Made by a program: the position numbers and the translations under genes. Shown here in pieces: positions 34,884 to 44,031 of a DNA stretch of 64,000 nucleotides. This DNA comes from Oscillospiraceae bacterium (GTDB lineage: Bacteria > Bacillota > Clostridia > Oscillospirales > Ruminococcaceae): NCBI GenBank assembly GCA_025757845.1, contig CP107211.1, positions 744,001 to 808,000 on the forward strand. The letters are read 5' to 3'. The notes under the pieces were generated by a model. It saw only the letters and a program-made list of their open reading frames with translations. It searched no databases and was not told where the DNA came from. The first letter of the stretch is position 1; every line of letters starts with the position of its first letter.

Positions 34884-36806
34884 ATGCGCATTACCGAGTT
34901 ATTTACCGCACAGTCCATTGCGCTGGACGAGGCGCTGCAAACACAGGAGGAGATCCTGAGCCGTCTGGTGGAGCTGCAGGCCACCCACGGCAACATCACC
35001 GACAAGGAGGCCTACAAAAAGGCCCTCTACGCCCGCGAGGCCGAGGGCTCTACCTATGTGGACAACGGCATCACGGTGCCCCACGCCAAAACGGCTGTGG
35101 TCACCCGGCCCAGCCTGGCCGCTTTGCGTCTGGCAAAGCCGGTGCAGTACAACGCCGAGGATGACGGCACCACCGACCTGCTGTTTGCCATTGCAGCGCC
35201 GGAAAACGGCAGCCTGCATGTAGATATGCTGGCCCGCATGATGCAGATGCTGATGAACGAGGACTTTGTGGCAAAGCTGAAAGCTGCAAAGACTCCGGCA
35301 GAGTTTCTGGACTGCATCGACGCGCAGGAGGAAGCCCAGTTTGGTGCCGAGAGCTTTACGCAGCAGCAGCTGCCCCAGAATGGTTACCGCATCCTGGCGG
35401 TGACGGCCTGCGTCAACGGCATCGCTCACACCTACATGGCTGCCGAGGCCCTGACCAAGGCCGGTGACAAGCTGGGTCTGCCCACCAAGGTGGAGACCAA
35501 CGGTTCGGACGGCGCAAAGAACATCCTGACCCGTGCCGAGATCGCCGACTGCGATGGCATCATCGTGGCCGCCGAGAAAAAGGTAGACACCGCCCGCTTT
35601 GACGGCAAGCCGGTGCTGTTCACCCGCGTGGATGACGGCATCCACAAGCCGGAGGAACTCATCAAGAAGATCGCTCACGGCGAGGTGCCCGTGTACCACG
35701 CCGAGGGCGGTGCCGAGGCCACCGAGAGCGCCGACACCAAGGACAGCTTCGGCCGCAGCCTGTACAAAAACCTGATGAACGGCGTCTCCCACATGCTGCC
35801 CTTTGTGGTGGGCGGCGGCATTATGATCGCGCTGGCCTTCCTGCTGGATGATTACAGCATCGACCCCGCTAACTTCGGCATGAACACTCCGGTGGCCGCT
35901 TTCTTCAAGACGGTGGGCGGCGCGGCCTTCGGCTACATGCTGCCCATTCTGGCCGCGTTCATCGCCATGTCCATCGCCGACCGTCCGGGCTTGGCGGTGG
36001 GCTTTGCCGGCGGTGTGCTGGCCATGAACGGCACCAACTTTGCGGGTATCGCCAATGGTGAGACCACCGGCATCTCCGGCGGTTTCCTGGCTGCCATGCT
36101 GGCCGGTTTCCTGGCGGGCTACATCGTCCAGTTCCTGAAAAAGATCACCGAAAAGCTCCCTGCCAGCCTGAACGGCCTTCGCCCCATGCTGATCTACCCG
36201 CTGGGCGGCATGCTGATCATTGGTGCCGTGATGTGCGGCATCAACCCGGTCATGGGCATGATCAACACCGCCATGACCAACTGGCTGAACGCCATGGGCG
36301 GCACCTCCAAGGTGCTGCTGGGTGCCATCGTGGCCGGTATGATGAGCATCGACATGGGCGGTCCCTTCAACAAGGCAGCGTATGTGTTCGGCACCGCAGC
36401 CCTTGCTTCCGGCAACTATGAGGTCATGGCCGCCGTCATGGTGGGCGGCATGGTGCCTCCCATTGCCATCGCCCTGTCCACCACCTTCTGCCCCAAGAAG
36501 TGGACCCCTGACGAACGCCGCAACGGCATCGTGAACTACGTCATGGGCCTGTGCTTCGTCACCGAGGGTGCCATCCCCTACGCAGCAGCCGACCCGCTGC
36601 GCGTTCTGCCCAGCTGCATCATTGGCTCGGCCCTGGCCGGTTCCCTGTCCATGGTCTTTGGCTGCGGCCTGCGGGCACCCCACGGCGGCATCTTCGTGTT
36701 CCCCGTGGTGGACCACACCGCTCTGTACTGCGTGGCGCTGGCCGTGGGCAGCGTGGTGGGTGCTGTGATCCTGAGCCTGCTCAAGAAGGACCGCACCGAC
36801 GCCTGA
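34884..36806 (+). CDS. fruA: fructose-specific PTS EIIABC
   Basis: Imports and phosphorylates fructose at C1. The 640-residue protein has EIIA (about 1-150, phospho-His67 in VPHAKT), EIIB (about 168-270, phospho-Cys176) and a membrane EIIC (about 290-640, nine or so helices). The EIIB motif reads TACVNGIAHTYMAAEAL; the usual CPTG is CVNG. Start has SD AAGGAG. A terminator follows. Confidence 0.95.
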   Translation: MRITELFTAQSIALDEALQTQEEILSRLVELQATHGNITDKEAYKKALYAREAEGSTYVDNGITVPHAKTAVVTRPSLAALRLAKPVQYNAEDDGTTDLLFAIAAPENGSLHVDMLARMMQMLMNEDFVAKLKAAKTPAEFLDCIDAQEEAQFGAESFTQQQLPQNGYRILAVTACVNGIAHTYMAAEALTKAGDKLGLPTKVETNGSDGAKNILTRAEIADCDGIIVAAEKKVDTARFDGKPVLFTRVDDGIHKPEELIKKIAHGEVPVYHAEGGAEATESADTKDSFGRSLYKNLMNGVSHMLPFVVGGGIMIALAFLLDDYSIDPANFGMNTPVAAFFKTVGGAAFGYMLPILAAFIAMSIADRPGLAVGFAGGVLAMNGTNFAGIANGETTGISGGFLAAMLAGFLAGYIVQFLKKITEKLPASLNGLRPMLIYPLGGMLIIGAVMCGINPVMGMINTAMTNWLNAMGGTSKVLLGAIVAGMMSIDMGGPFNKAAYVFGTAALASGNYEVMAAVMVGGMVPPIAIALSTTFCPKKWTPDERRNGIVNYVMGLCFVTEGAIPYAAADPLRVLPSCIIGSALAGSLSMVFGCGLRAPHGGIFVFPVVDHTALYCVALAVGSVVGAVILSLLKKDRTDA

Positions 36807-36846
36807 TCTGCCATTTACTCCCTCCATTGGAGACTTCTTCATACAG

Positions 36847-36878
36847 CACAAGGCCCCCGGGAATCCGGGGGCCTTGTG
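36847..36878 (+). terminator. terminator after fruA
   Basis: Perfect arms CACAAGGCCCCCGG and CCGGGGGCCTTGTG with loop GAAT. Confidence 0.85.
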
Positions 36879-36957
36879 TCGTTTCAGTGGATCTCTTTAC
36901 ACAAAAACGGCTGCCCGGTGTGGAAAACCGGAGCAGCCGCTTTGCATGGATGAAATC

Positions 36958-37893
36958 TTATTTGCCGTGCTTCACGCGCTGGATCTCGCCCAGATCGTAA
37001 GGCGTGTTCTGGTAGACGTAGTAGTTCAGCCAGTTCTCGTACAGCAGGTGAGCATGGGCGCGCCAGCGGAACAGCGGAGGCTGCTCCGGGTCATCGTCCG
37101 GATAGTAGTTGACGGGCACATGGATGGGCAGGCCCTTGGCCACGTCCCGCTTGTACTCGGCATCCAGCGTGTACTTGTCGTACTCCGGGTGGCCGGTGAC
37201 AAAGATTTGCCGTCCGTTCTCGGTGCTCATGAGGAAGGGCCCGGCCACATCGCTCTCGGCCAGGATGCGCAGCGCGTCGCAGGCATCCACATCGGCCCGG
37301 CGGATGCCGGTGTGGCGGCTGTGGGGCGCATAGAACACCTCGTCAAAGCCGCGCACCAGAGGGTTCGCCGGGCGGGTGACCCGGTGCTCGAACACGCCGA
37401 ACATCTTTTCCGGCAGCAGCTCCTTGTGCACACCGTAGTGGTAGTACAGGCCCGCCTGGGCACCCCAGCAGACGTGCAGGGTGGAGTAGACGTTCGTCTC
37501 GCTGAAATCCATGATCTCGCACAGTTCCGGCCAGTAGTCCACCTGCTCAAAGTCCATGGTCTCCACCGGGGCACCGGTGATGATCATGCCGTCGTAGCGG
37601 TTGTTCTTCACCTCATCAAAGGTCTTGTAGAATGCATCCAGATGGGCGGCCGACACATGGGTGGCGGCGTGGCTGGCCGTCTGCAGCAGGGTCATATGCA
37701 CCTGCAGGGGGGTGTTGGCCAGCAGACGGGCGATCTGGGTCTCGGTGGCGATCTTGGTGGGCATCAGGTTCAGGATCAGGATCTCCAGCGGGCGGATGTG
37801 CTGTGCCAGTGCCCGCTCCCGGTGCATGACAAAGACGTTTTCTTCATAAAGGGCATCGTAGGCGGGCAGGGTCTTGGGGATGATCAGCGGCAT
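36958..37893 (-). CDS. metA: homoserine O-acetyltransferase MetA
   Basis: Activates homoserine for methionine synthesis. The 311-residue protein keeps the family numbering: Cys142 in HVCWGAQAG is the nucleophile, His235 and Glu237 are in GHPEYD. Residue 111 is Glu (GAPVE), the residue that gives acetyl-CoA rather than succinyl-CoA preference in Bacillus MetA, matching the acetylhomoserine-using MetY genes nearby. Runs toward fruA, on the opposite strand. Confidence 0.94.
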   Translation of the reverse strand: MPLIIPKTLPAYDALYEENVFVMHRERALAQHIRPLEILILNLMPTKIATETQIARLLANTPLQVHMTLLQTASHAATHVSAAHLDAFYKTFDEVKNNRYDGMIITGAPVETMDFEQVDYWPELCEIMDFSETNVYSTLHVCWGAQAGLYYHYGVHKELLPEKMFGVFEHRVTRPANPLVRGFDEVFYAPHSRHTGIRRADVDACDALRILAESDVAGPFLMSTENGRQIFVTGHPEYDKYTLDAEYKRDVAKGLPIHVPVNYYPDDDPEQPPLFRWRAHAHLLYENWLNYYVYQNTPYDLGEIQRVKHGK

Positions 37894-37967
37894 AGTTCGT
37901 ACTCCTAACGATTTAGAATAGCCTCCGCTGGCGCTCTGGCTGTTTCAGCGGAATATTTATTTTTATT

Positions 37968-38003
37968 GCAGGAACGGAAAGCCTGCGGGCTTTCCGTTCC
38001 TGC
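37968..38003. repeat. perfect hairpin between the second metY-like gene and metA
   Basis: Arms GCAGGAACGGAAAGC and GCTTTCCGTTCCTGC, loop of 6. The T tract is on the plus strand side only, so it does not look like a terminator for the minus-strand metY-like gene. Confidence 0.6.
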
Positions 38004-38008
38004 CTTTT

Positions 38009-38107
38009 TCACGGGAGAGGTCGTGGCGGGGAACAGCATCTCTACCCGCAGGGCCATCCGAAAACGTTTCACGGGTGGGGCTGTAATGAGAAACAGCAAC
38101 TCCACCC
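38009..38107. repeat. two tandem 39-base hairpin units
   Basis: 38009-38047 and 38069-38107 are both 39 bases, begin TCACGGG and end CCC with an AACAGC core. Arms differ but pair internally (GGGTGG/CCACCC in one, GGGAGAG/CTCTACCC-type in the other). They fill the 275-base gap between metA and the upstream metY-like gene. No ORF is convincing here. Confidence 0.55.
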
Positions 38108-38168
38108 ATGAAAAACTCCGGCGAACCCTTCATCGAGAAAAAACGACCATGCAGCTGACCGGACAGGA

Positions 38169-39443
38169 TCAGATCTTATCCAGTGCCTGTGCGATGTCGG
38201 CAATGAGGTCCTCGCTGCTTTCCAGGCCGCAGCTCATGCGCACCAGCTCAGCGGGCACACCGGCGGCCTTCAGCTGCTCATCGTTCATCTGACGATGGGT
38301 GCTGGAAGCGGGGTTCAGGCAGCAGGTGCGGGCATCGGCCACATGGGTCTCGATGGCGGCCAGCTTCAGTTCCTTCATAAAGGTGCTGGCTGCCTCACGG
38401 CCGCCGGCCAGGCCAAAGCTGACCACGCCGCAGCTGCCGTTCGGCAGGTACTTTTCGGCCAGTGCATGGTAGGGGCTGGATTCCAGACCGCAGTAGTTGA
38501 CGTAAGCCACCTTCGGGTGAGCTTCCAGGAACTTTGCCACGGCCATGCCGTTCTCGCAGTGGCGCTGCATGCGCACATGCAGGCTCTCCAGACCCAGGTT
38601 CAGCATGTAGGCGTTCATGGGGGACTGCATGGAACCAAAGTCGCGCATCAGCTGGGCCGTTGCCTTGGTGATGAAGGCACCCTCCTTGCCAAAGCGCTCG
38701 GCGTAGGTGATGCCGTGGTAGCTGTCATCTGGGGTGCACAGGCCGGGGAACTTGTCGGCGTGGGCCATCCAGTCGAACTTGCCGCTGTCCACGATGGCAC
38801 CGCCCAGTACGGCGCCATGGCCGTCCATGTACTTGGTGGTGGAGTGGGTCACGATGTCGGCACCCCACTCGAAGGGGCGGCAGTTGACCGGGGTGGGGAA
38901 GGTGTTGTCCACGATGAGCGGCACGCCGTGGGCGTGGGCTGCCTGCGCAAACTTTTCAATGTCCAGCACGGTCAGGGCGGGGTTGGCGATGGTCTCGCCG
39001 AACACGACCTTGGTGTTGGGGCGGAACGCGGCGTTCAGCTCTTCCTCGGTGCACAGCGGGTCCACAAAGGTGGCCTCGATGCCCATCTTTTTCATGGTGA
39101 CCGAGATGAGGTTGAAGGTGCCGCCGTAGATGGTGCTGGATGCCACGATGTGGTCACCGGCCTGGCAAAGGTTGAACAAGGCGAAGAAGTTGGCAGCCTG
39201 CCCGCTGGAAGTCAGCATGGCAGCGGTGCCGCCTTCCAGTTCACAGATCTTCTGGGCCACAAGGTCACAGGTGGGGTTCTGCAGGCGGGAATAGAAGTAG
39301 CCGTTGGTCTCTAGGTCAAACAGCTTGCCCATGTCCTCGCTGGTGGCGTACTTGAAGGTTGTGGACTGGATGATGGGGATCTGGCGGGGTTCGCCGTTTC
39401 CGGGCGTATAGCCGCCCTGCACGCAGATGGTATCACGATTCAT
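38169..39443 (-). CDS. second O-acetylhomoserine sulfhydrylase-like PLP enzyme
   Basis: 424-residue Cys/Met-metabolism PLP enzyme: IPIIQSTTFKYATSEDMG, YFYSRLQNPTCDLVAQKICELEGG, and Schiff-base Lys in HSTTKYMDGHG. It is closer in style to O-acetylhomoserine aminocarboxypropyltransferase/methionine gamma-lyase hybrids than to metY at 15498. Reaction could be homocysteine synthesis or methionine/cysteine breakdown. Start at 39443 with SD AAGGAG; the ATG 6 bases upstream runs into a stop. Confidence 0.85.
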   Translation of the reverse strand: MNRDTICVQGGYTPGNGEPRQIPIIQSTTFKYATSEDMGKLFDLETNGYFYSRLQNPTCDLVAQKICELEGGTAAMLTSSGQAANFFALFNLCQAGDHIVASSTIYGGTFNLISVTMKKMGIEATFVDPLCTEEELNAAFRPNTKVVFGETIANPALTVLDIEKFAQAAHAHGVPLIVDNTFPTPVNCRPFEWGADIVTHSTTKYMDGHGAVLGGAIVDSGKFDWMAHADKFPGLCTPDDSYHGITYAERFGKEGAFITKATAQLMRDFGSMQSPMNAYMLNLGLESLHVRMQRHCENGMAVAKFLEAHPKVAYVNYCGLESSPYHALAEKYLPNGSCGVVSFGLAGGREAASTFMKELKLAAIETHVADARTCCLNPASSTHRQMNDEQLKAAGVPAELVRMSCGLESSEDLIADIAQALDKI

Positions 39444-39608
39444 ACTACATACTCCTTTGCTGGGTTTGTCCATATAGCACAATTCCCCGCAGGGAGCATA
39501 CAGCCTCCGGCGGGGAATTGAAACGTTAAATTTTTCCCTGCCGGGATCGTCTGGCAGTATGGTTTAAGGAAACTTTTCCATCACCATGAAAAGCCTTCCG
39601 GCACTCTT

Positions 39609-40265
39609 TTACTTCCGCAGGCGCTTGTCGCTCCGGGTCGCCCAGAAGGTGCCCGCGCTCTGGAACACCTGCACCATGAGCACCAGCAGGATGACACACA
39701 CGATCATGATGTCGGTCTGGTAGCGGTAGTAGCCGTAGGACAGGGCGATCTTGCCCAGGCCGCCGCCGCCAATGACGCCGGACATGGCCGAGTAGCCCAG
39801 AATGGTGGTCAGGGCCGTGGTCATGCTGGAAATCAGGCCGGGCAGGCACTCCGGGATCATCACCTTGGTAATGATCTGGAACGGGGTGGCGCCCATGCTC
39901 TGGGCAGCTTCCACCACACCTTCGTCCAGCTCGCGCAGGCTGGTCTCTACCAGACGTGCCACGAACGGGAAGGCGGCCACCACCAGCGGAACGATGGTAG
40001 CTTTGGTGCCCACCGTGGTGCCTACGATGACACGGGTGAGCGGGAATACACAGATCATCAGAATCAGGAAGGGCACACTGCGCAGAATGTTGATGACGAT
40101 GTTGAGGATGTGCATCAGCCAGCCGGGCAGGGGCAGCACGCCGTCCTTGTCACCGGCCACCAGCAGCACGCCCAGCGGCAGGCCCAGCACCAGCGCAAAC
40201 GCGGTGGAAAGAACCGTCACATAGAACGTTTCCCAAATGGCAAAGCCATAATCTGCAATACTCAT
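39609..40265 (-). CDS. metI: methionine ABC transporter permease MetI
   Basis: 218-residue permease with five helices and the MetI landmarks ETFYVTVLSTAFALVLGLPLG, NILRSVPFLILMI and AQSMGATPFQIITKVMIPE (EAA loop) and GYSAMSGVIGGGGLG. ATG 40265 overlaps the metN stop by 4 bases. Last gene of metQ-metN-metI. Confidence 0.95.
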   Translation of the reverse strand: MSIADYGFAIWETFYVTVLSTAFALVLGLPLGVLLVAGDKDGVLPLPGWLMHILNIVINILRSVPFLILMICVFPLTRVIVGTTVGTKATIVPLVVAAFPFVARLVETSLRELDEGVVEAAQSMGATPFQIITKVMIPECLPGLISSMTTALTTILGYSAMSGVIGGGGLGKIALSYGYYRYQTDIMIVCVILLVLMVQVFQSAGTFWATRSDKRLRK

Positions 40266-41275
40266 TCGCCGGTCACCTCCTCCACGGTCACGCCGGGCTG
40301 GCTGCGCATATAGGCAGCCGCCTGCTTGGCCTGCTCTACATCGGCAGGCAGCTTGAGCAGCATGGAGCCGTAGCACTGGCCGCTCAGATCACGGGTATCG
40401 GCGCTGAGCACCGACACCAGAATGCCCTTTTCGGCGGCAAGGCTTGCCACCAGCGGCTTTGCGGTGGACGAACCGTTGAAGGTGACACGCACCACATGGT
40501 CATCCGGCGCAAAGCTGGAAAGGTCGCGGGCTGCGCTGCCGCCGTTGGGGGCGACCAGACGCTTTGCCGCAGCCGTCTTGGGGTTGGCGAAAATTTCCTG
40601 CACCGAGCCCTCTTCCATGACCACACCGCCGTCCAGGATGGCCACGCTGTCGCAGATCTCTTCCACCACGCTCATCTGGTGGGTGATGACCACCACGGTG
40701 ATGCCCAGCTTCTGGTTGATGTCCTTGATCAGGGTCAGGATGGAATGAGTGGTGTTGGGGTCCAGCGCACTGGTGGCCTCGTCGCACAGCAGCACCTTGG
40801 GGTTGGTGGCCAGGGCGCGGGCAATGGCAATGCGCTGCTTCTGGCCGCCGGACAGCTGGGCGGGGTAGGCGTTTGCCTTGTCGGGCAGGCCCACCATCTC
40901 CAGCAGCTCTTTGGCGCGCTTTTCGGCGTCGGCCTTTTTCACACCGGCCAGCTCCATGGGGAAACAGATGTTCTTCAGGCAGCTGCGCTGCATGAGCAGG
41001 TTGAACTGCTGGAAGATCATGGTGATCTCGCGGCGGCGCTCACGCAGGGCCGCCGGAGACAGGGTCTCCATGGCGGTGCCGTCGATCACCACGCTGCCCT
41101 CGGTGGGGCGCTCCAACAGGTTGATGCAACGCACCAGCGTGGATTTGCCCGCACCGGACATGCCGATGATGCCGTAGATGGAACCATCCGGAATGGTCAG
41201 GTTGATGTCTTTCAGCGCGTTCACCGCGCCGTCCTTCATCTGGAAGGTCTTGGAAAGGTGTTTGATCTCGATCAC
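40262..41275 (-). CDS. metN: methionine ABC transporter ATPase MetN
   Basis: 337-residue ATPase: Walker [14 protein letters not shown], signature [15 protein letters not shown], Walker [14 protein letters not shown]-loop [13 protein letters not shown], then the C-terminal NIL (C2) domain from about residue 255 that binds methionine and causes transinhibition. Lies 14 bases after metQ and overlaps metI. Confidence 0.96.
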   Translation of the reverse strand: MIEIKHLSKTFQMKDGAVNALKDINLTIPDGSIYGIIGMSGAGKSTLVRCINLLERPTEGSVVIDGTAMETLSPAALRERRREITMIFQQFNLLMQRSCLKNICFPMELAGVKKADAEKRAKELLEMVGLPDKANAYPAQLSGGQKQRIAIARALATNPKVLLCDEATSALDPNTTHSILTLIKDINQKLGITVVVITHQMSVVEEICDSVAILDGGVVMEEGSVQEIFANPKTAAAKRLVAPNGGSAARDLSSFAPDDHVVRVTFNGSSTAKPLVASLAAEKGILVSVLSADTRDLSGQCYGSMLLKLPADVEQAKQAAAYMRSQPGVTVEEVTGE

Positions 41276-41289
41276 AGAAATTGCTCCTT

Positions 41290-42210
41290 TTAGCCCTCGA
41301 TGGGTGCCAGGCTGTCCTGCTTGCCGCCGTAGATGCCCATGGGCTCCACATGGATGCCGGCAACCGTCACCAGGTGAGTGCCGTGCTCTGCATTGAAGTC
41401 ATCCAGATACGGCTGATGCTGGAAGTAGTTGGTGTCAACGGTGCCGTCCTCGACCACGTTGTTGGGGATGATGTAGTCATCGTACTCCTGGATGTCCAGC
41501 GTGATGCCCTTGGCGGCCAGGATCTCCTTGCAGACCTCCAGCACCTCGCAGTGGGGAGCCGGGGTAGCGGCGCAGCTCACGGTCTCGCCGTTCAGAGCGT
41601 CGTAGTCAACAGAAGCGTCATAGCCGTCGGTGGGGTTCTCCACAGCGGACACCACGGCACCCTTATAGTTCTCATCCATGAAGTCCTTGACCTGCTGGCT
41701 CTGCAGGGCAGCGGCCAGAGCCTTGATCTTGGGCTCCTCCTGGTTGCCGTCCTTGCAGACCAGAACGTTGACGTAAGCGGAAGAGCCGTCCTCGATGGCC
41801 AGTGCATCGGTCGTGGGGTCCAGACCGGCAGGGATGGCGTAGTTGGAGTTGATGACGGCGTAGTCCTCGTCCTGCAGGACGTTGGGCACCTGAGCAGCCT
41901 CGACCTCATCGACGGTAACGTTCAGGGGGTTCTCCTCGATGTCCTTTGCGGTGGCGGTCAGGCCTGCGTCAGCCTTCAGCTTGAAGAAGCCGTTCTTCTC
42001 CAGCAGGGTCAGGGCACGGGCCTCGTTGGTGGTGTCGTTGGGCACGGCCACCTTGACCTTGTCCAGCTTGGCCACAGCGGAAGCAGCCTCAGAAGCAGCG
42101 GCGCTGGAAGCGGTGGAGGATGCAGTGGAAGAAGAACCACCGCAGGCGGTCAGGGCAGCGGCAGCAGCGGCCACACCGGTAACTTTCAGAAAATCGCGAC
42201 GAGTAACCAT
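41290..42210 (-). CDS. metQ: methionine-binding lipoprotein MetQ, circularly permuted
   Basis: 306-residue binding protein. Signal has a twin-arginine TRRDFLK and lipobox Cys23, then a Ser/Ala linker. In ordinary MetQ the TPHAEILE / DANYFQH / HVEPMGIYSKK half comes first and the AVPND.TNEGRAL / INSNYA / SAYVNVL half second. Here AVPNDTTNEARAL starts at residue 55, INSNYA is at 120-125, and the PHCEVLE (219-225), DTNYFQHQPYLD (259-270) and HVEPMGIYGGK (287-297) half is at the C-terminus, joined through about residues 190-212. Both lobes seem complete, so binding should be kept. Operon with metNI under the Met T-box. Confidence 0.9.
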   Translation of the reverse strand: MVTRRDFLKVTGVAAAAAALTACGGSSSTASSTASSAAASEAASAVAKLDKVKVAVPNDTTNEARALTLLEKNGFFKLKADAGLTATAKDIEENPLNVTVDEVEAAQVPNVLQDEDYAVINSNYAIPAGLDPTTDALAIEDGSSAYVNVLVCKDGNQEEPKIKALAAALQSQQVKDFMDENYKGAVVSAVENPTDGYDASVDYDALNGETVSCAATPAPHCEVLEVCKEILAAKGITLDIQEYDDYIIPNNVVEDGTVDTNYFQHQPYLDDFNAEHGTHLVTVAGIHVEPMGIYGGKQDSLAPIEG

Positions 42211-42290
42211 GATAAAATCCCTCTCTATCTTTGTAAAAAATTGTTGAGCGGCGGCGCGGCACAGTCCGCGCACGCCTTGTACGGAGGACG

Positions 42291-42580
42291 AAAAAAGCCT
42301 CCGTCCTTACACGAGCCGAACGCTCAGCAAGGACGGAGGCATAACATCTTCCGTGGTACCACCTTGGTTTACTCTGCCCTCACGGACAAAGCCTCGATGC
42401 TGCGGCAGCTTCTGCTGCTTACAGCCGGACGCTGTAACGGGCGCATCCCGTTGCAGACTTAGCACTCCTGCGCCTCGCCCACACGGCTCCGAGACCATTT
42501 TCAGCTTCCTGTTTCCTGCCCTTTTCCATCGCCCGGGCTTTCTGGTAAGGATCAATGCGAAGGCCTACTCTTCTCTTCAC
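42291..42580 (-). promoter_or_regulatory. T-box leader, methionine specifier ATG (metQNI)
   Basis: Minus strand T-box AAGGTGGTACCACGG at 42366-42351, then a terminator hairpin (42340-42297) with arms GCCTCCGTCCTT and AAGGACGGAGGC and TTTTTTC. Stem I 3' side reads GAAAATGGTCTCGGAGC; aligned with the other T-boxes here the specifier is ATG at 42498-42496. Confidence 0.9.
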
Positions 42581-42604
42581 AGCCATTTTTGTGATATTGC
42601 ATTT

Positions 42605-42633
42605 ATAATAAACCACTCCGACGGATTTGTCAA
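42605..42633 (-). promoter_or_regulatory. promoter of the metQNI T-box operon
   Basis: Minus strand TTGACA, 17-base spacer, TATTAT. Confidence 0.8.
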
Positions 42634-42674
42634 CACCTACAACGAAGTTTTTTGGTAGGGAATTGGGCCTTCCG

Positions 42675-43133
42675 TCAGCCGGAGCGATGGCGCGGCGGCA
42701 GCGGGATGCTGAGCACCAGCGAGATGCCCACGGCCAGTGCTACTGCGACCTTGAAGGTGCTGATGCCGTTGGACAACGCCAGTGCGTTGTCGCCCTGAAT
42801 GAAATAGTAGGCCGTGTAGTAGATGCCTGCACCCGGCACCAGTGGGAAGATGCCGGAGAGCAGGAACACGGTCACAGGGGTCTTTTGCAGGATGGCGAAC
42901 ACGCGGGTGAGGATGGTGAGGGGAATCACCGCCAGCAGGCTGGCCGCAGCGGTGTCCAGCCCCAGCATGACGCACAGCTCATACACGAACCAGCCCATGG
43001 CACCCACCAGCGCACAGGTGGGCAGGCTCCGGCGGGGGCAGGCGAACAGGATGGCAAAGCTCAGGGTGCCGGTGCCGGCCAGCAGGAACTGGCCCATCAG
43101 CTCCCCGATCTGGGAATTGGTGAGAGAAATCAT
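42675..43133 (-). CDS. threonine/serine exporter, ThrE_2 half
   Basis: 152-residue membrane protein with four or five helices: GQFLLAGTGTLSFAILF, GAMGWFVYELC and SGIFPLVPGAGIYYTAYYFIQGD are typical of the small C-terminal half of ThrE. It overlaps the gene for the N-terminal half by 4 bases, so the exporter is encoded as two coupled subunits, as is common in clostridia. Confidence 0.88.
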   Translation of the reverse strand: MISLTNSQIGELMGQFLLAGTGTLSFAILFACPRRSLPTCALVGAMGWFVYELCVMLGLDTAAASLLAVIPLTILTRVFAILQKTPVTVFLLSGIFPLVPGAGIYYTAYYFIQGDNALALSNGISTFKVAVALAVGISLVLSIPLPPRHRSG

Positions 43134-43921
43134 GCGACCACCACCCCCGTAAGCAGAGAATACAGGCTCAGCACAAGGCCGGTGCCGATGGCGATGCTGG
43201 CGGCGATGAGCAGCGCGTCGATCATGCGGATGGTGCCGGACAGGTAGTCGCCGTGCACGAAGTCGCGGATGCCCATGGTGAAGGCGATGCCGGGGGTCAG
43301 GATCATCAACGCACCGATGATGGCATGGCTGGCCGAGGTATGCAGCGCCTGACACAGCAGGATGCACACCAGTGTGATGAGGGACGCGGTGGTGATCTTC
43401 TGGAAGCCGCCGGGCAGGCTGTACCGCCCGCACAGCAGCAGGTAGCCGCTGGCGGCCAGACCGGCCACGGCGGCAGCGATGGCGCTGCGCAGATCACCGC
43501 CAAAGATCATGGCAAAGCTGAACGCGCCGCCCATGCCGCTGACCAGCTGCACCCAGTCCTTGGGGAAGGGGATGCGCTGGGCGGCCGCCAGACGGTACTC
43601 GGCCTCCCCCAGCGACATATTGGTCTCGGCGATCTCGCGGGAAAGGGCGTTCACCGCCGCCACCCGGCCCAGATGGGTGGTGCGCACCGGCACGTTGCGC
43701 ACTTCGCTGATCTCTGCGGTGCCGGCGCTGGCAAAAATGCCGTTGGTCAGTACATAAACATGGAATTCCCGCAGGTGGAAGGAGCGTGCCATGATCTCCA
43801 TGGTCTGCTCTACCCGGAACACTTCCGCACCGTTCTCCAACAGGGTCTGCCCGGCCGCCATGATAAAGTCCATGATGCGGCGGCGCAGTTCTTCGTCGGG
43901 ATAAGCCTCTCTGCCCTTCAT
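43130..43921 (-). CDS. threonine/serine exporter, ThrE N-terminal half
   Basis: 263-residue protein: cytoplasmic hydrolase-like domain (about 1-125; AGQTLLENGAEVFRVEQTM, VYVLTNGIFAS) followed by five helices including PGIAFTMGIRDFVHGDYLSG. Together with the following gene it forms a ThrE-type amino acid exporter. Start has SD GGAGG. Confidence 0.9.
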   Translation of the reverse strand: MKGREAYPDEELRRRIMDFIMAAGQTLLENGAEVFRVEQTMEIMARSFHLREFHVYVLTNGIFASAGTAEISEVRNVPVRTTHLGRVAAVNALSREIAETNMSLGEAEYRLAAAQRIPFPKDWVQLVSGMGGAFSFAMIFGGDLRSAIAAAVAGLAASGYLLLCGRYSLPGGFQKITTASLITLVCILLCQALHTSASHAIIGALMILTPGIAFTMGIRDFVHGDYLSGTIRMIDALLIAASIAIGTGLVLSLYSLLTGVVVA

Positions 43922-44031
43922 TGCCCGGCCTCCTTGAAAAAATAATATCGTCTTATTCTAACATGCGCGTGCCCGGTGCACAAGAGCAAAAAAGAAGAGC
44001 GGGGAAAATGCCCCGCCCTCCGGAAACCGTA

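Noticed and set aside
37968-38003. Terminator for the metY-like gene on the minus strand
   Set aside because: The hairpin is perfect but followed by AATAAAAATAAAT on the minus strand; the T run is only on the plus side, where no gene is transcribed.
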